From: Halichondria panicea
Lineage: Eukaryota; Porifera; Demospongiae; Suberitida; Halichondriidae
Direction: 5' to 3'
Assembly (NCBI RefSeq): GCF_963675165.1
Contig: NC_087379.1
Span: 6,658,839 to 6,722,838 of the forward strand
DNA length: 64,000 nucleotides
Shown here: positions 49,203 through 61,266 of the stretch, one piece after another
Position numbering within the stretch: position 1 is the first letter of the stretch
Layout of the letters: each line of letters starts with the position of its first letter
Program-made: the position numbers and the translations under genes
Notes under the pieces: generated by a model
Seen by the model: the letters and a program-made list of their open reading frames with translations, nothing else
What the model was told of the DNA's origin: nothing
The model's database searches: none

Positions 49203-51664
49203 TGTCAGTTACTCAGTTTCCGTCTCTGAGCTGGGTATATCACAACGATAGAGTCCTGGCAGAGCTGCTTTCCCAGTATAGAGCTACTAGAGTAAGGCTG
49301 ACGATTCAATCGAATAACTTTATCTCCTCTGTTTCGATATATCTCATCTCCTGTGGCTCTCGCACACAAATTTTCAACTGATTGGAATTCCAATCCTCCT
49401 TGCTTGGCAACAATCAGCCCGAAATATTAATCCATTATCGTCTTCACCGATATCACTCAGTTGTACACTAGAGCCATTTGGTTCAAAGGTGAGTGGGGGA
49501 TGAACATTGGTCAGGGTTGATGCATTTCGATCGTGTCTCGTCTAAGACATTTCCCAGAGGACATGCAGGAGCATCCAGAGAGACAGAGAGGGCTATGCAG
49601 AATGGGGCGGGGTCTTTGCAGGTGGATGGACAAGCCGAGGCACACGTACTGAACACTTCACCTTCATTGTCACACGCAGGGGCTGCAGGAGGGGAGGGAG
49701 ATTAAACGATAAATGCACAACACTGAAATGACCCATTACATAAGTTAAATGTTATAATGATCAAATGCATACAAGACAAGATACAGTAGGTGCATAACTG
49801 ATAAGTGTTTGATGCTCAAATAGTAGTCATGCAGTTATAAAGTCCTGTGGTAGATTGGTATACAAACGAGAGGTGTATGTTAGCTGTATTGACTCTGTTA
49901 ATATTATAGTTGATGTACTAATTAACTCACGAATGAACGAATGAATCGGTTGTTGCCCAGTCCACTGATACACTGTCTCTGTGTTCTGCCGACCAGCTCG
50001 TAGGGTGCATCACACTCAAACACTGCCAGTGAGCCCAGCGTCACTCCAGTCACCTCCATCTTACCATTCTCAAAGCCATCCTCGAATGATTCACAATCCT
50101 TAACTGTAAGTATAAAACATTGCACAACAGGTAAATGTAAGTAAGCTAATAATGCTGGAGTTATGGCCACTTAGTTCCAAAACAGCTAGGGCTATTTCAG
50201 CAGAAAAACACCAACAAGATTTTGAACTTGGATGTAGCTACGCTAAAATGAAATGAAAAAATTAGGCTCGTAGACTCGAAAGTATAATCATTGATGGAGT
50301 GAGATTATGGTTTAGTCACACTGATGTATAACCAACCACATGCACGGTTAGATTGAATGCATGAAACAGTTCCACTCACTGCAGGTCGGCTCTCTCCCTG
50401 CCCAGCGTCCATTAGGTCTACACTCTCTGAAGTTAGAGCCAGATAGTGAGTAGCCAGGCATTGTTGCACATGTACAGGACAAAGGAACCATCATTCATGT
50501 ACTATAGCTCCATTCTCCGGTACTGAAAGCTTGTCACATGATACGCCTGTATGTATGTATGTAGGCAAGCAAGAGTCTTGTGGATCACCCTCGGCTCATA
50601 TACCAGCTTCACAACCTAAATGTTAAAAGTAGTTTGTGCAACCTTAACATCCTGTTCCAGCTGCATTCAGTCTGTACCCAGCATCACACTCACACCTTAC
50701 GTTGCGCTCACATCCTTCATCACCAGTAGTTCCATCAGTGGCACTGTGAACTCTGAAGGTGAGAGAGGTGGTGGGGTGAGAGTTGGGAGCACAGCAAGCC
50801 ATGCCCTCGTTTGGTGGAGAGCCGTTGGGAGGACGAACAAGCTCAGGATAGTTGACCAGTCCATCTTGTCCTTCCTTACAAGGTGTGTACATTCCGTTAA
50901 TATTGCCACAATTCTCCGGCAGAGTCTCTAATGCCAAAATGGAATCCATTGGTTTTCAAGGAGGAGTGAGAAGCAATGGCAAAATGTCTAGTCTCTAAAA
51001 TGAAGATAAAGATCGGAGTGGATTTTAAACATCACGTTTGATAACTGCTTTAAGGGAACCTACAGTGTACGTTATCCAATTGTATGCATGTATGTGCTCT
51101 TAAACTGTGGAATTTTGGGTATAATTTTGGGCAACTGTCTCGAGAATTTGGGAATAGAATTTTGGGGAGTTAGAAAAGCATAATGTGCTCCTTCCTGCTA
51201 CACACTCAGCTAAAGACGTACAAAGGAGCGTGACGTCTTCCAGGAAGCATGACTATGTCTGGCAAAAAAAATCGAAAGCGAGATTAGATCATGTATTGAA
51301 CGCAGTTCAATTTGGAGATTACACAGTCCATATTCATTTATATAGGGAGAATGAATTGACGTGCCAGAGTGTAGCCTGAGTTGCAGGTGTAGGTGGCCCT
51401 CGACCCAACAACCCCTGAAGAGCCGGACACTCTTCCATTAGCAGGATCGGAGAGTCGTTGATTAGGAATACATCATAATTATACTTGCATAGTCTCACCA
51501 CATGTTGATGCAGTTTCACTCCACGCTCCATTGGTCTGACAGGTTCGCCTTGAAGAGCCACTCACAGTGTAGCCAGTAAAACAGGTGTAGGTAGCTGTAC
51601 CTCCGCTAAGCGCTAGCAGACACTCTTCCATTGAGAAGAGGGAGGAGAGTGGAGCATTGTGGTG
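49203..51664 (-). pseudogene. Decayed 3' unit: CCP, TIL and Ig relics plus a stray Eph ligand-binding fragment
   Basis: Read on the minus strand: a CCP exon 51499-51664 that is one nucleotide out of phase (NGRVSASA then stop; the other frame gives GGTATYTCFTGYTVSGSS). Then a truncated CCP near 51360-51460 (ATYTCNSGYTL), and the 3' half of an Eph ligand-binding exon at 50645-50990 (GMACCAPNSHPTTSLTF, CECDAGYRLNAAG) with internal deletions. Then a partial CCP near 50385-50510, a CCP near 49930-50105 (FENGKMEVTGVTLGS), a TIL-like segment near 49490-49690 and the terminal Ig at 49203-49480. The last four parallel the intact 3' end at 61267-62669 but contain indels in TIL and Ig. Could be the mutated 3' end of gene 5 or remains of a separate gene. 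Confidence 0.7.
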
Positions 51665-53329
51665 CTGGTATATGGGTAGCCTCGATCCTAGGCCGCATGG
51701 TATCGACTGCTTGCGCATGCGCTAACCATCCGCCGGTATCTGGCGGATCCGGATAACAACGTTTATGGTCAGTAAAACAGTGATGAAACAATGAACGGAA
51801 GTGGATTGAAGGAAGTAGATAGAAAGTTCGATTGAAGGTTTCTAGCCCATCTGATAGCATTCTAATAGTTACCTTTAGCCTGCCATGTTAACAAAAGACT
51901 CACAGCCAGCAACAGTGTGGATGACAATCGTCTGAACGAAGTAAAAGCTGACAAATAGCCTATGGACAGGCCACGCCCATCCAATACTAACTACTACTGC
52001 TACCGTGACTGACTCTATCAGACTGTCTCTAGCTATAGCTATAGCTCTAGCTCTGTGAATGACTTTCAATACTTTATCACAGATATTATTTTTCTCATAA
52101 TAAATACAAGGAAATTATACGGGAAAAATATTAAATAATTTGCGCATGCGCAAGCAGTCAGTAGCAGGCTTTCTCTTCAGGGGAGGCCAGTGAAGGAGGC
52201 TAGTATATGGGAGAAAGATGTAGTTGAGCTGTTACTTATTTTAGAATAACAAAATTAATGCAGAAATAATTTATTAGCCTGTATAGTATACGTGATTGTA
52301 GTAGAGTAAAGTATCAATTATCAGACAGAACGTATAATCAGACAGCTGCCGAATGAGAACGGATGTGCGAAACAAGCTGATATTTTTCACCCGACAATAG
52401 GCCTAGCCACAAAACCTCCAAAAATAATAGTCTAAATAAAAACGAGCAAAAGCAAAAGCTCAAACCTGCACGTTGGCCTAGATGTACACGCGGCTTTGAC
52501 TCGAGGCTGTAGACTCACTATATAACCTATAAACGCCAAGGGTTTGCATTTCAGTGCTCTAGTTAATAGCTTCTCAATAATCAAGAAAGGCCAGTTAAAA
52601 AAACTGTTACTGTCTGTAATTCCTTCCGGAAGACCAGCAAATATTGTTGATGAGACTCCCCTGTCTAAATATAAAATTTGCTACTAGATCTACTACAGTA
52701 AAGTATCGATTATCAGACAGAACGTATAATTAGACAGTTGCCGGATGAGAACGAATGGGCAAAACATGCAGATTTTCCCCCCGACCGATAATTACAAAAT
52801 GTGGTTGTGTCAGATAAATTGATTAATCAGACGAAATAAACGCTATAAGTCCCCTACAACATAAAATATTATCACAAAAGCTACATCTCTATCCTACGCA
52901 TGACAGCAGCAGTTACAAAACCACTAACATGTAGTTTTTTTGTTTTGTGGCATGTTGTAAGGGAGACTTTTAGCTACCAAATCACCTTAAACTTGTGGCT
53001 CTGCCTCTTCATTAATTCGTAGTGTCTGATATTACGTTATTTCATCAGACACGCCCACATGTTGGTACATAATTATAGCATGCTTATTTTAGAATCGACA
53101 TCGAAGCTTTAATCAAAATCTGCCAAATTTATAACTATACTATCTTATTGTGTTGAGGGTTGAGGCTATCCATGCATGGTATAAACACAGTGCTATCGCA
53201 TCCAGTTGAGTAGACTCAGAATACACGGACAGACAGACTGACCGACTACTATAACCCGTGGCGCCGCGGTGCGTCTCGGGTTAATAATAATAGAAGCCAT
53301 GCATGCATGCATGCCAACATCACAACCAC
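51665..53329. other. Gene-free stretch with pogo-like repeat pair
   Basis: No exon is supported. Two direct copies of an approximately 90-bp segment start AGTAAAGTATCAATTATCAG (52305) and AGTAAAGTATCGATTATCAG (52698). Both continue through AACGTATAAT and GATGAGAACG, and the style is like pogo/Tigger ends. TGTCTGATATTACG and ATCAGACACGCCC lie near 53023-53057. The motif TTGCGCATGCGC recurs at 51710 and 52140. Confidence 0.55.
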
Positions 53330-56300
53330 CTTGACAAGTTGGTGCATTTCCACTCCATATTCCAGATATTAGACAAAAACGTGTAGAGGAGCCAATCAGA
53401 TTATTGCCAGTGTTACATGTGTATATGGCTCTGCCCCCAGGGGCACCTGAAGTTATAGTCACAGTTCCATCCGATGGTTGAGATAGTTCAGGGCATAGTA
53501 CTGCATATGGTCGTTGTAGGTGCATATACATGGCAATCGATTTTGATTGATAGAACTCACCGCATGTTGGTGCAGTTTCACTCCACAATCCATTGGTCTG
53601 ACAGGTACGTGTAGAGGACCCACTCAGAGTGTAGCCAGTGTTACAGGTATAAGTAGCAATCCCATAGGAAGATCTTGAAGACACAAGCACCCTTCCATTT
53701 GTGGGACTAGTCAGACTAGGACACTCCCGAACCAGTACTGCAGCAATGGACAAATTAAAAGCATATCTAACAACACAAGAGCTGACTCAAACAACACTCC
53801 AAGATGAGTCTCCACTACACTCTATCACTATATAATTATATACCGTATATCACTAAAATGTTTTCCGAGCATCAAATATAATTGATTATGCAAACTTTGC
53901 GAGTGTTGATCAAATCACAACAACGCAAAACCTATGACACACGATCCTTGCTAGAGAACGCGATCGCAAAGGGTCAATTTAATGTTCTGCTGGTTTGGCT
54001 TATTATGCCTCAGTGTGCACGCGCAAGCGAGGTATACTGCATGTGTTTGTGTGTGTATGTAGACTGCTACAGTGTTTCACCTACACATTAAAGAACAGGG
54101 CGCCCCGCCCTGTTTGAGTAACTAATTGGATTTGAGAATCTGTGTTAAAGCTTAATTTAACTCGACACTCAGGAAGCTATTCACTTAATCTACTGAAAAG
54201 TTCACCACTGTTCCTAGCTGGCAGCTCTAGCTGTCTGCATGGGAGGCCTTTTTGAACTGCCTCTTTGATAAACTTATAGCTTTATGCTATGTAGCTTTAA
54301 CACCTCCACTGAGGCATCAGCACCCGCATTGCTTTCATTCGTAAACGAGTTTTTCACTTGCAAAGATTCTAGTAATATGATATATAATTATAGAGAGGAC
54401 AACAACAAATGCATATTTGATTGTAACTAACCTGTGAAACAGTTCAATGATGGCAACAGTAGGACTGTCCCTGGGAGTGCAGTAGGGTATGTAACCTTAG
54501 GACAGGGGGTACCTGGAGGACAGGTTGTGGGGGGAATTGTAGGGGGCATTGTAGGGGGGCAAGTTGGAGGTTCAGGACAAGACTTTCCTGGAATTGGAAA
54601 AACTGAAATGAAGTATGCATGTGCATGCACTCAATCAGACTCACCTGTGTACTGTATCGGACTACTGTACGGTCCAGAGCCAGCAGATGTACTTGCTCGT
54701 ACCTGAAATAATTGAAGAATAAATACGTATAACTATAATAATAGTATTGAATTGCTTACTAAAACTTGAATGGTGTTACTGCCAAGATTGATATTGTCTT
54801 CAGTAACAACGTGATGGCTCTCAGATGGCAACTTGTTGATAGTACGAGTGAAGGAACCAGAAAACCTCAACTGGTAGCCAGTGATAACTCCATTAGGCTC
54901 AGCTGGGGGTCCCCACACAACAACTCCTGAGAGTATTTGGACATCTCGTGGGACACTTGGAACTACAGAGTGATTCAGTTAAAACTGATGTTGTTTCATG
55001 TTCTAAATTTCCTACCTTTCTCCATCGTTTTGATGAACCGATAAGCTATCCTCAGAGCTTCATTCTCATTGTCTTGGTCGCTGACTCCATTGTGAGTGGT
55101 CACTCGTATGGTGTATGGTGTGTTGGGACGCAGGTTAGGGACTGTGTAGGAGACTGTGAGTGCAGAATTGACATAGTTTCCATTGCTGAGTATGAACAAC
55201 CGAAGCATGTCAGGATCAATGTACTCAATGGAGTAGTGGAAGTCATCTCTTCCAGTGACTTCAGGTCTGGTCCATGAGAGGCTAACACTAGTGGAAGTGA
55301 TGGTGGTTGTATGGAGGTTTCTTACAGGGCTAGGGGGAGCTATATATTGACAAGTGATGAAATGTAGGAATTAAATTTTTTAGGTTCAACTTACGTATAC
55401 AATCTACTTCCGGGCCTTCGTTAGTTTGCTCATCTCTAAAGAATCCATTTAGACAGCTGCAAATTGCAGCACCATCCATATCCGTTAATGTATTCATTGG
55501 GCAATTGAGACAAGCTCCTTGGTCATCAGTCAGAGAGCGAAACGTTCCAGCAGGGCAAACTGCAAAAATATAAACAATTATAAGCTATAAGGCCTGCTAT
55601 TACCTTGACATCCTGTTCCAGTTGCATTCAGTCTGTACCCAGCATCACACTCACACCTTACGTTGCGCTCACATCCTTCATCACCAGTAGTTCCATCAGT
55701 GGCACTGTGAGCTCTGAAGGTGAGAGAGGTGGTGGGGTGAGAGTTGGGAGCACAGCAAGCCATGCCCTCGTTTGGTAGAGAGCTGCTGGGGGGACGAACA
55801 AGCTCAGGATAGTTGGCCAGTCCATCTTGTCGTTCCTTACAAGGTGTGTAGTAGAAGTAGATTCGGTTAATTTGGCCACAATTTCCAGAGTCTCTGATGC
55901 CAAAATGGAATCCATTGGTTCTCAAAGAGGAGGGAGAAGTAATGGTAAGAGTTCTAGTATCTGAAACAGTTCCACTGCTCCCTGTCTGATCCAATCGAGA
56001 TGTTGTCATCTCTGTTCCTGTTCCAAGCAATGGAGTGGAGAGGTAATTGTTTCTCTCTGTTCGGACACTCTCTGAGGCAATGCTGTTGGTGTCATATCTA
56101 AATAGATCAGCAAAGTTATTCACACAGGCACCAACACACTGAGTGAATCTGAAGGAGACATCGAGATAGATCTCTGTTGGTAGACCCCCACCAAGGGTAG
56201 TACTCCCTGGGGGGTATTTGATGTGAGGGGAGAACACCCAGTTGTCTTGAGATCCCAATGTATGGGCACACACAAACAAACCACGCTGACAGATACCACC

Positions 56301-59300
56301 TCGATCCTCCCACTGATCAGCCTGCAATGAAGGAAAAGATAACTAATTAATATTGCTACATTTTGTCTCACCGATACATCTCCATCATTGTCAAACTCTC
56401 TGCTGAGGAACACTGGCCCCACCAAGCTCTCGTAGTCATAAGAGTCAAACATCAGCTCCCACTCTGGGGGAAAGATGTGATCCCTCATAAATCGGAAGCT
56501 GGTTCGACATTGGTCAGTGGACGAGGTGACCAATCGATCCTTTGGTGCACAGTTGTCAACACCCTGGCTAATGCAGTAACCATGGGGATCTGGTTGCATG
56601 ATTGTATTAAGCTACATACACATGAATCGAAGTATGAAAATCACTTACTTTCTACTACTGTTGGGCACGTTGTTGGGGATGGAGGGAAGGTTGTGACTGG
56701 ACAAGGAGTGGCCGGTTCTGTTGTAGGGCATGTGGGTGGAGGTAGTGTAGGGGGGCATGTAGGGCATGTGATATCAGGAGGACAGGTAGTGGGGGCCATT
56801 GTAGGGGAGCATGTAGGGCATGTGATCTCAGGAGGACACGTAGTGGGGGCCATTGTAGCTATAGGGGAGCATGTAGGGCATGTGATCTCAAGACAGGTAG
56901 TGGGGGCCATTGTAGGGGAGCATGTAGGACATGTGATCTCAGGAGGACAGGTAGTGGGGGCCATTGTAGCTATAGGGGAGCATGTAGGGCATGTGATCTC
57001 AGGAGGACACGTAGTGGGGGCCATTGTAGCCATAGGGGAGCATGTAGGGCATGTGATCTCAGGAGGACACGTAGTGGGGGCCATTGTAGGGGGGCATGTA
57101 GGGCATGTGATCTCAGGACAGGTAGTGGGGGCCATTGTAGGGGAGCATGTAGGGCATGTGATCTCAGGAGGACATGTAGTGGGGGCCATTGTAGGGGGGC
57201 ATGTAATCTCAGGAGGACACGTAGTGGGGGCCATTGTAGGGGGGCATGTAGGACATGTGATCTCAGGAGGACATGTAGTGGGGGCCATTGTAGGGGGGCA
57301 TGTGATCTCAGGAGGACACGTAGTGGGGGCCATTGTAGGGGAGCATGTAGGGCATGTGATCTCAGGAGGACATGTAGTGGGGGCCATTGTAGAAGGGCAT
57401 GGCGTGGGTAAGAGGTCACCTGGAATTAATTGGAAGCATAAAGTACGAGCATATATTTACATGTACATGGGACTCACCTGTGTACTGTATTGGACTACTG
57501 TACGGTCCATACCCAGTAGATGTACTTGCTCGTACCTGCATGAGAATACTGCCAGTACAATATATAATATATCAGTATAGAATGCAATGTCTAGGATTGG
57601 CTAGGGGAAACACCAAAAAGCGTGGAAACAAGAAATCTGGCCAATGCCGCATGTATAGGTCCATCTACCCCACCACTTCATGCATGCATACTTATTGGAT
57701 GAACTGTGCCATTGTATTATGTCATAAATGGTGCAATCTGCATGATATGGATTGGTTACTGAGATGTCCCTTATTACACTTAGAGAGACCTCAGCATATA
57801 GGTATTCTACGGAGGGGTCCATTATAATGTACTTGCTTATATGTTGAAATCATAGTAACGATGATGCAGTGCATATAGGTCTCGGCCAGTATTGAAGGCA
57901 CACCCATAAGGCGTCCAATTAGGTATGCATAAACTGCATTTATTTTTAGTCTTCGCATTCTGCAGCATGGGCGTAACTACATCAATGAGGCAGAGGAGGC
58001 CCTTGCAATTGCCTCCTGAACTATTGAACTTCAAGTGTCATATGACTCACCTCACTAGCTTTTAATAGCTCTGGTTAGCTAACTTCTGGATAACTATCTA
58101 ACTAGAATGAGCAGAAAATGAGCTCTATCACTGTCTTGTTGATGAAGAAAAGAGAAGAAGAGCAAGTAAATAGCAGTTTACTGCCATTTGCATGCACTTC
58201 TACACGATAATTAGTGGGTGTGGTTTCCGGTTAAACATTTTGCGGGGTCTTGCACAAGCGCTCTTGTTGCCTCCTTCCCGTAAAATTTCTAGTTACGCCC
58301 CTGTGTAGTGCAGCTTGACAACTTTTATTTTACTCCTGTATTAAACTACTAAGTATAGAGAATAGCAACTTTCTATTAGCAGTTTTTTTCCTATATGCAT
58401 GATTCTCAACGCAAGAGACGGAAACGGCCCTCAATGTGAGTTTTTTATATGTTGACTAGCGAGAGCAAAGCTTTAACGCTGCTTGAGGCTTGTAAAAACT
58501 AATAGCCTAGCTTGCTTTTTTATAGCACCAACGATCACACATAATCTCATGGAGACCCAAGTTAGTCTTCCATTCTTCTTTACAATGTTGAACTCAGCCT
58601 ATAACTAGAAACATCATCACAATGACCTCCCCTGTGTAGGGAATTACATCACCTACCATTATTCATTGCTACGCGTTGTCAGCCAGAGCAATAAGCACAT
58701 TACAAACAAGGAGTGTGGTTAAACGATAGTGAGTCCGCAGTACTGTGCATAGTAAGACGCTTCATCTCCTCATGTGCTCCTGGTTATACCAAAGGCGTAT
58801 AAAACACCAAAATTCAAAGCGTGTGCAAATGAAAGGAATGTGCATGAAAAAATAACCACTTCAAACGTCTTTATGCATCCGCTCACGCTTTTAATTTTGG
58901 CTGCTACGTGCCTACTAGATAGTTTTTTCATGCACCCTTGATTATATTACATTATAATTATAGCCAGTTTTCAGATGTGGAGCTGCAGAGTATGAACATG
59001 AGTCAAAATAAATATTGCTATAACACCTGGCCAATCTAAATTTCTTACTTGAATATTACTGGTGAGATTTCTGATATTATCGTCAGTAACAACGTGGTAG
59101 CTCTCAGATGGCAACTTGTTTACAGTGCGATTGAAGGATCCAGAAAACCTCAACTGGTAGCCAGTAATAACTCCATTAGGCTCAGCTGGGGGTCCCCACA
59201 CAACAACTCCTGAGAATACTTGAACATCTTGTGGGACACTTGGAACTGCAAAGTCATTTAGTTAATAGAAGCAGTATTCCATAGTTCTGAACTGCTTACT

Positions 59301-60978
59301 TCCTTCTAATGTCCTGATTGGAAGGTCCACTCTCCTCAGAGCTTCATTTTCAGTGTCTTGGTCGCTGACTCCATTGTGAGTGGTCACTCGTATGGTGTAT
59401 GGTGTGTTGGGACGCAGGTTAGGGACTGTGTAGGAGACTGTGAGTGTGGAATTGACATAGTTTCCATTGCTGAGTATGAACGATCCAGTGTTAGGATCAC
59501 TGTACTCAATGGAGTAGTAGAAGTCATCTCTTCCAGTGACCGCAGGTCTGGTCCATGAGAGGCTAACACTATTGTTAGTGATGGTGGTTGTACGGAGGTT
59601 TCTTACAGAGCCAGGGGGAGCTGTATTGACAAGTAATGACATCTAGGTACTCTAAATGTTTACGTTAAACTTACACGTGCAATTCACTCCAGGGCCTTCA
59701 TTAGTTTCCTCATCTCTAAAGAATCCATTTAGACAGCTGCAAATTGCAGCACCGTCCACATCCATTGCTGTGTTCATTGGACAATCTAGACAAGTGCGTT
59801 GGTCATCATTCAGAGAGCGATAGGTTCCAGCAGAGCAAACTGTAAAAAGTTAAAGGAAACATTATTATATAAACTCAATTAATTTGCTAAGGCCTGTCAT
59901 TACCTTCACAACCTGTTCCAGTTGCATTCAGTCTGTACCCAGCATCACACTCACACCTTACGTTGCGCTCACATCCTTCATCACCAGTAGTTCCATCAGT
60001 GGCACTGTGAGCTCTGAAGGTAAGAGAGGTGGTAGGGTGAGAGTTGGGAGCACAGCAAGCCATGCCCTCGTTTGGTGGAGAGCCGCTGGGGGCACGAACA
60101 AGCTCAGGATAGTTGACCAGTCCATCTTGTCGTTCCTTACAAGGTGTGTAGTAGAAGTAGATTCGGTTAATTTGGCCACAATTTCCAGAGTCTCTGATGC
60201 CAAAATGGAATCCATTGGTTCTCGAGGAGGAGGGAGAAGTAATGTAAAGAGTTCTGGTCTCTAAAACAGTCCCACTGCGACCTGTCTGATCCAATCGAGA
60301 TGTTGTCATCTCTGTTCCTGTTCCAAACAACGAAGTGAGGTAATTGTTTCTGTCTGTTCGGACACTCTCTGAGGCAATGCTGTTTGTGTCATATCTGTAT
60401 AGATCTGAAAAGTTATTCACACAGAGACTATTACACTGAGTGAATCTGAAGGAGACATCGAGATAGATCTCTGTTGGTAGACCCCCACCAAGGGTAGTAC
60501 TTCCTGGGGGGTATTTGATGTGAGGGGAGAACAACCAGTTGTCTTGAGCTCCCAATGTATAGGCACACACTCTCAAACCACGCTGACAGATACCACCTCG
60601 ATCCTCCCACTGATTAGCCACTGTCTGCAATGAAGGAAAGGATACTTAATTACATAAATATCGTCAAATTTGTCTCACCGGCACAGCTTCATCATTGTCA
60701 AACTCTCTGCTGAGGAACACTGGTCCCACCAAGCTCTCGTAGTCATAAGAGTCAAACAACAGCTCCCACTCTGGGGGAAGAACGTGATCAGGTGAAAATC
60801 GGAAACTGGTTCGACATTGGTCAGTCAACGAGGTGATTCGTCGATCCTCTGGTGCACAGTTGTCAACACCCTGGCTAATGCAGTAACCATGGGGATCTGA
60901 TGGTTGACATGTTGGAACCAGTGCAGACACTTGAACCACCAGAGCAGCAGAAACAGCAAGAATCCACAAATAATTCAT
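53330..60978 (-). CDS. Gene 5: two chained Eph-like ectodomains followed by CCP domains (3' end unresolved)
   Basis: Module A exons: 60679-60978 (ATG, signal peptide), 59904-60624, 59675-59839, 59300-59620, 59049-59245, 57478-57535, 56649-57419 (257-codon CPT repeat). Module B: 56372-56589 (no signal peptide), 55604-56321, 55395-55559, 55016-55339, 54760-54962, 54645-54702, 54432-54587 (CPT). Then CCP exons 53561-53737 (NGLWSETAPTCG) and 53330-53500 (SGIWSGNAPTCQ). The reading frame is open and every junction fits up to 53330, about 1574 residues. The next CCP candidate (51499-51664) is out of phase, so the true C terminus is uncertain. The gene may end in the decayed unit at 49-51 kb or have been truncated. 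The donor after the last CCP is GTGGTTG, weaker than the others. The domain order repeats that of gene 3. Confidence 0.75.
56649..57419 (-). repeat. Expanded Cys-Pro-Thr repeat exon of gene 5
   Basis: A 771-nt exon of alternating 45- and 54-nt units encoding TCPPTMAPTTCPPEI with or without CPTC. A few units carry an extra ATMAP triplet block (GTAGCTATA or GTAGCCATA on the plus strand). It links the first and second Eph modules. Neighbouring units are almost identical at DNA level, so length is probably variable between alleles. Long antisense open frames here are by-products of the repeat. Confidence 0.88.
57590..59048. other. Enlarged intron between the two halves of an FN3 domain in gene 5
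   Basis: The same intron is about 40-60 nt in most other units. It contains a TIR element with GGGCGTAACTA at 57969 and TAGTTACGCCC ending at 58300, whose interior has GCCTCCTGAACTATTGAA. The rest has no supported gene. Confidence 0.6.
57969..58300. mobile_element. MITE with GGGCGTAACTA ends
   Basis: Perfect 11-bp inverted ends. Near the left end it has GAGGCAGAGGAGGCCCTTGC and near the right end GTTGCCTCCTTCCCG, a partial inward mirror. No open reading frame of note. Target duplication not identified. Confidence 0.6.
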
Positions 60979-61266
60979 TATCTTATTTAGCTCAGCTATT
61001 ATATTCCCAATGCAAAATATGCCAGCTATGCTTTAGATCACACCTACTAATAAAAATGGGAAGAGAGATCTAGATACAAGTTAATACTGGCCCTGGCCTC
61101 AGGTATGTAAAGCCATGTGACAATGGGACTGTCCCAAGTAGACTACCGTGCAAGTAATGAAAACAATGGTTATACAAATTCACCATTGAGGTGATAAAAT
61201 AATGAGACATGTAAACAAGGCAAAAATACAAAAATACTACTTTTCCTTAATCTACTCAGTTCAGTT
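60979..61266. promoter_or_regulatory. Conserved spacer between gene 6 stop and gene 5 start
   Basis: Less than 300 nt lie between the TGA of the upstream gene and the ATG of gene 5. Sequence is near-identical in blocks to 29842-30149 (CTGGCCCTGGCCTCAGGTAT, AATTCACCATTGAGG). Likely promoter of gene 5 and 3' signals of gene 6. Confidence 0.6.

Noticed and set aside
56363..57580. 405-codon plus-strand open frame
   Set aside because: It is the antisense of the Cys-Pro-Thr repeat exon and the neighbouring first-exon copy. The repeat unit has no stops in that frame, and the minus strand carries spliced, domain-bearing exons. The plus frame at 20543-21196 is rejected for the same reason.
21566..59558. 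A 66-codon plus-strand frame (MVADSIVSGHSYG-type) conserved in many FN3 exon copies
   Set aside because: Its conservation follows from the conserved FN3 exon on the minus strand. It sits entirely inside that exon and has no homologous context of its own.
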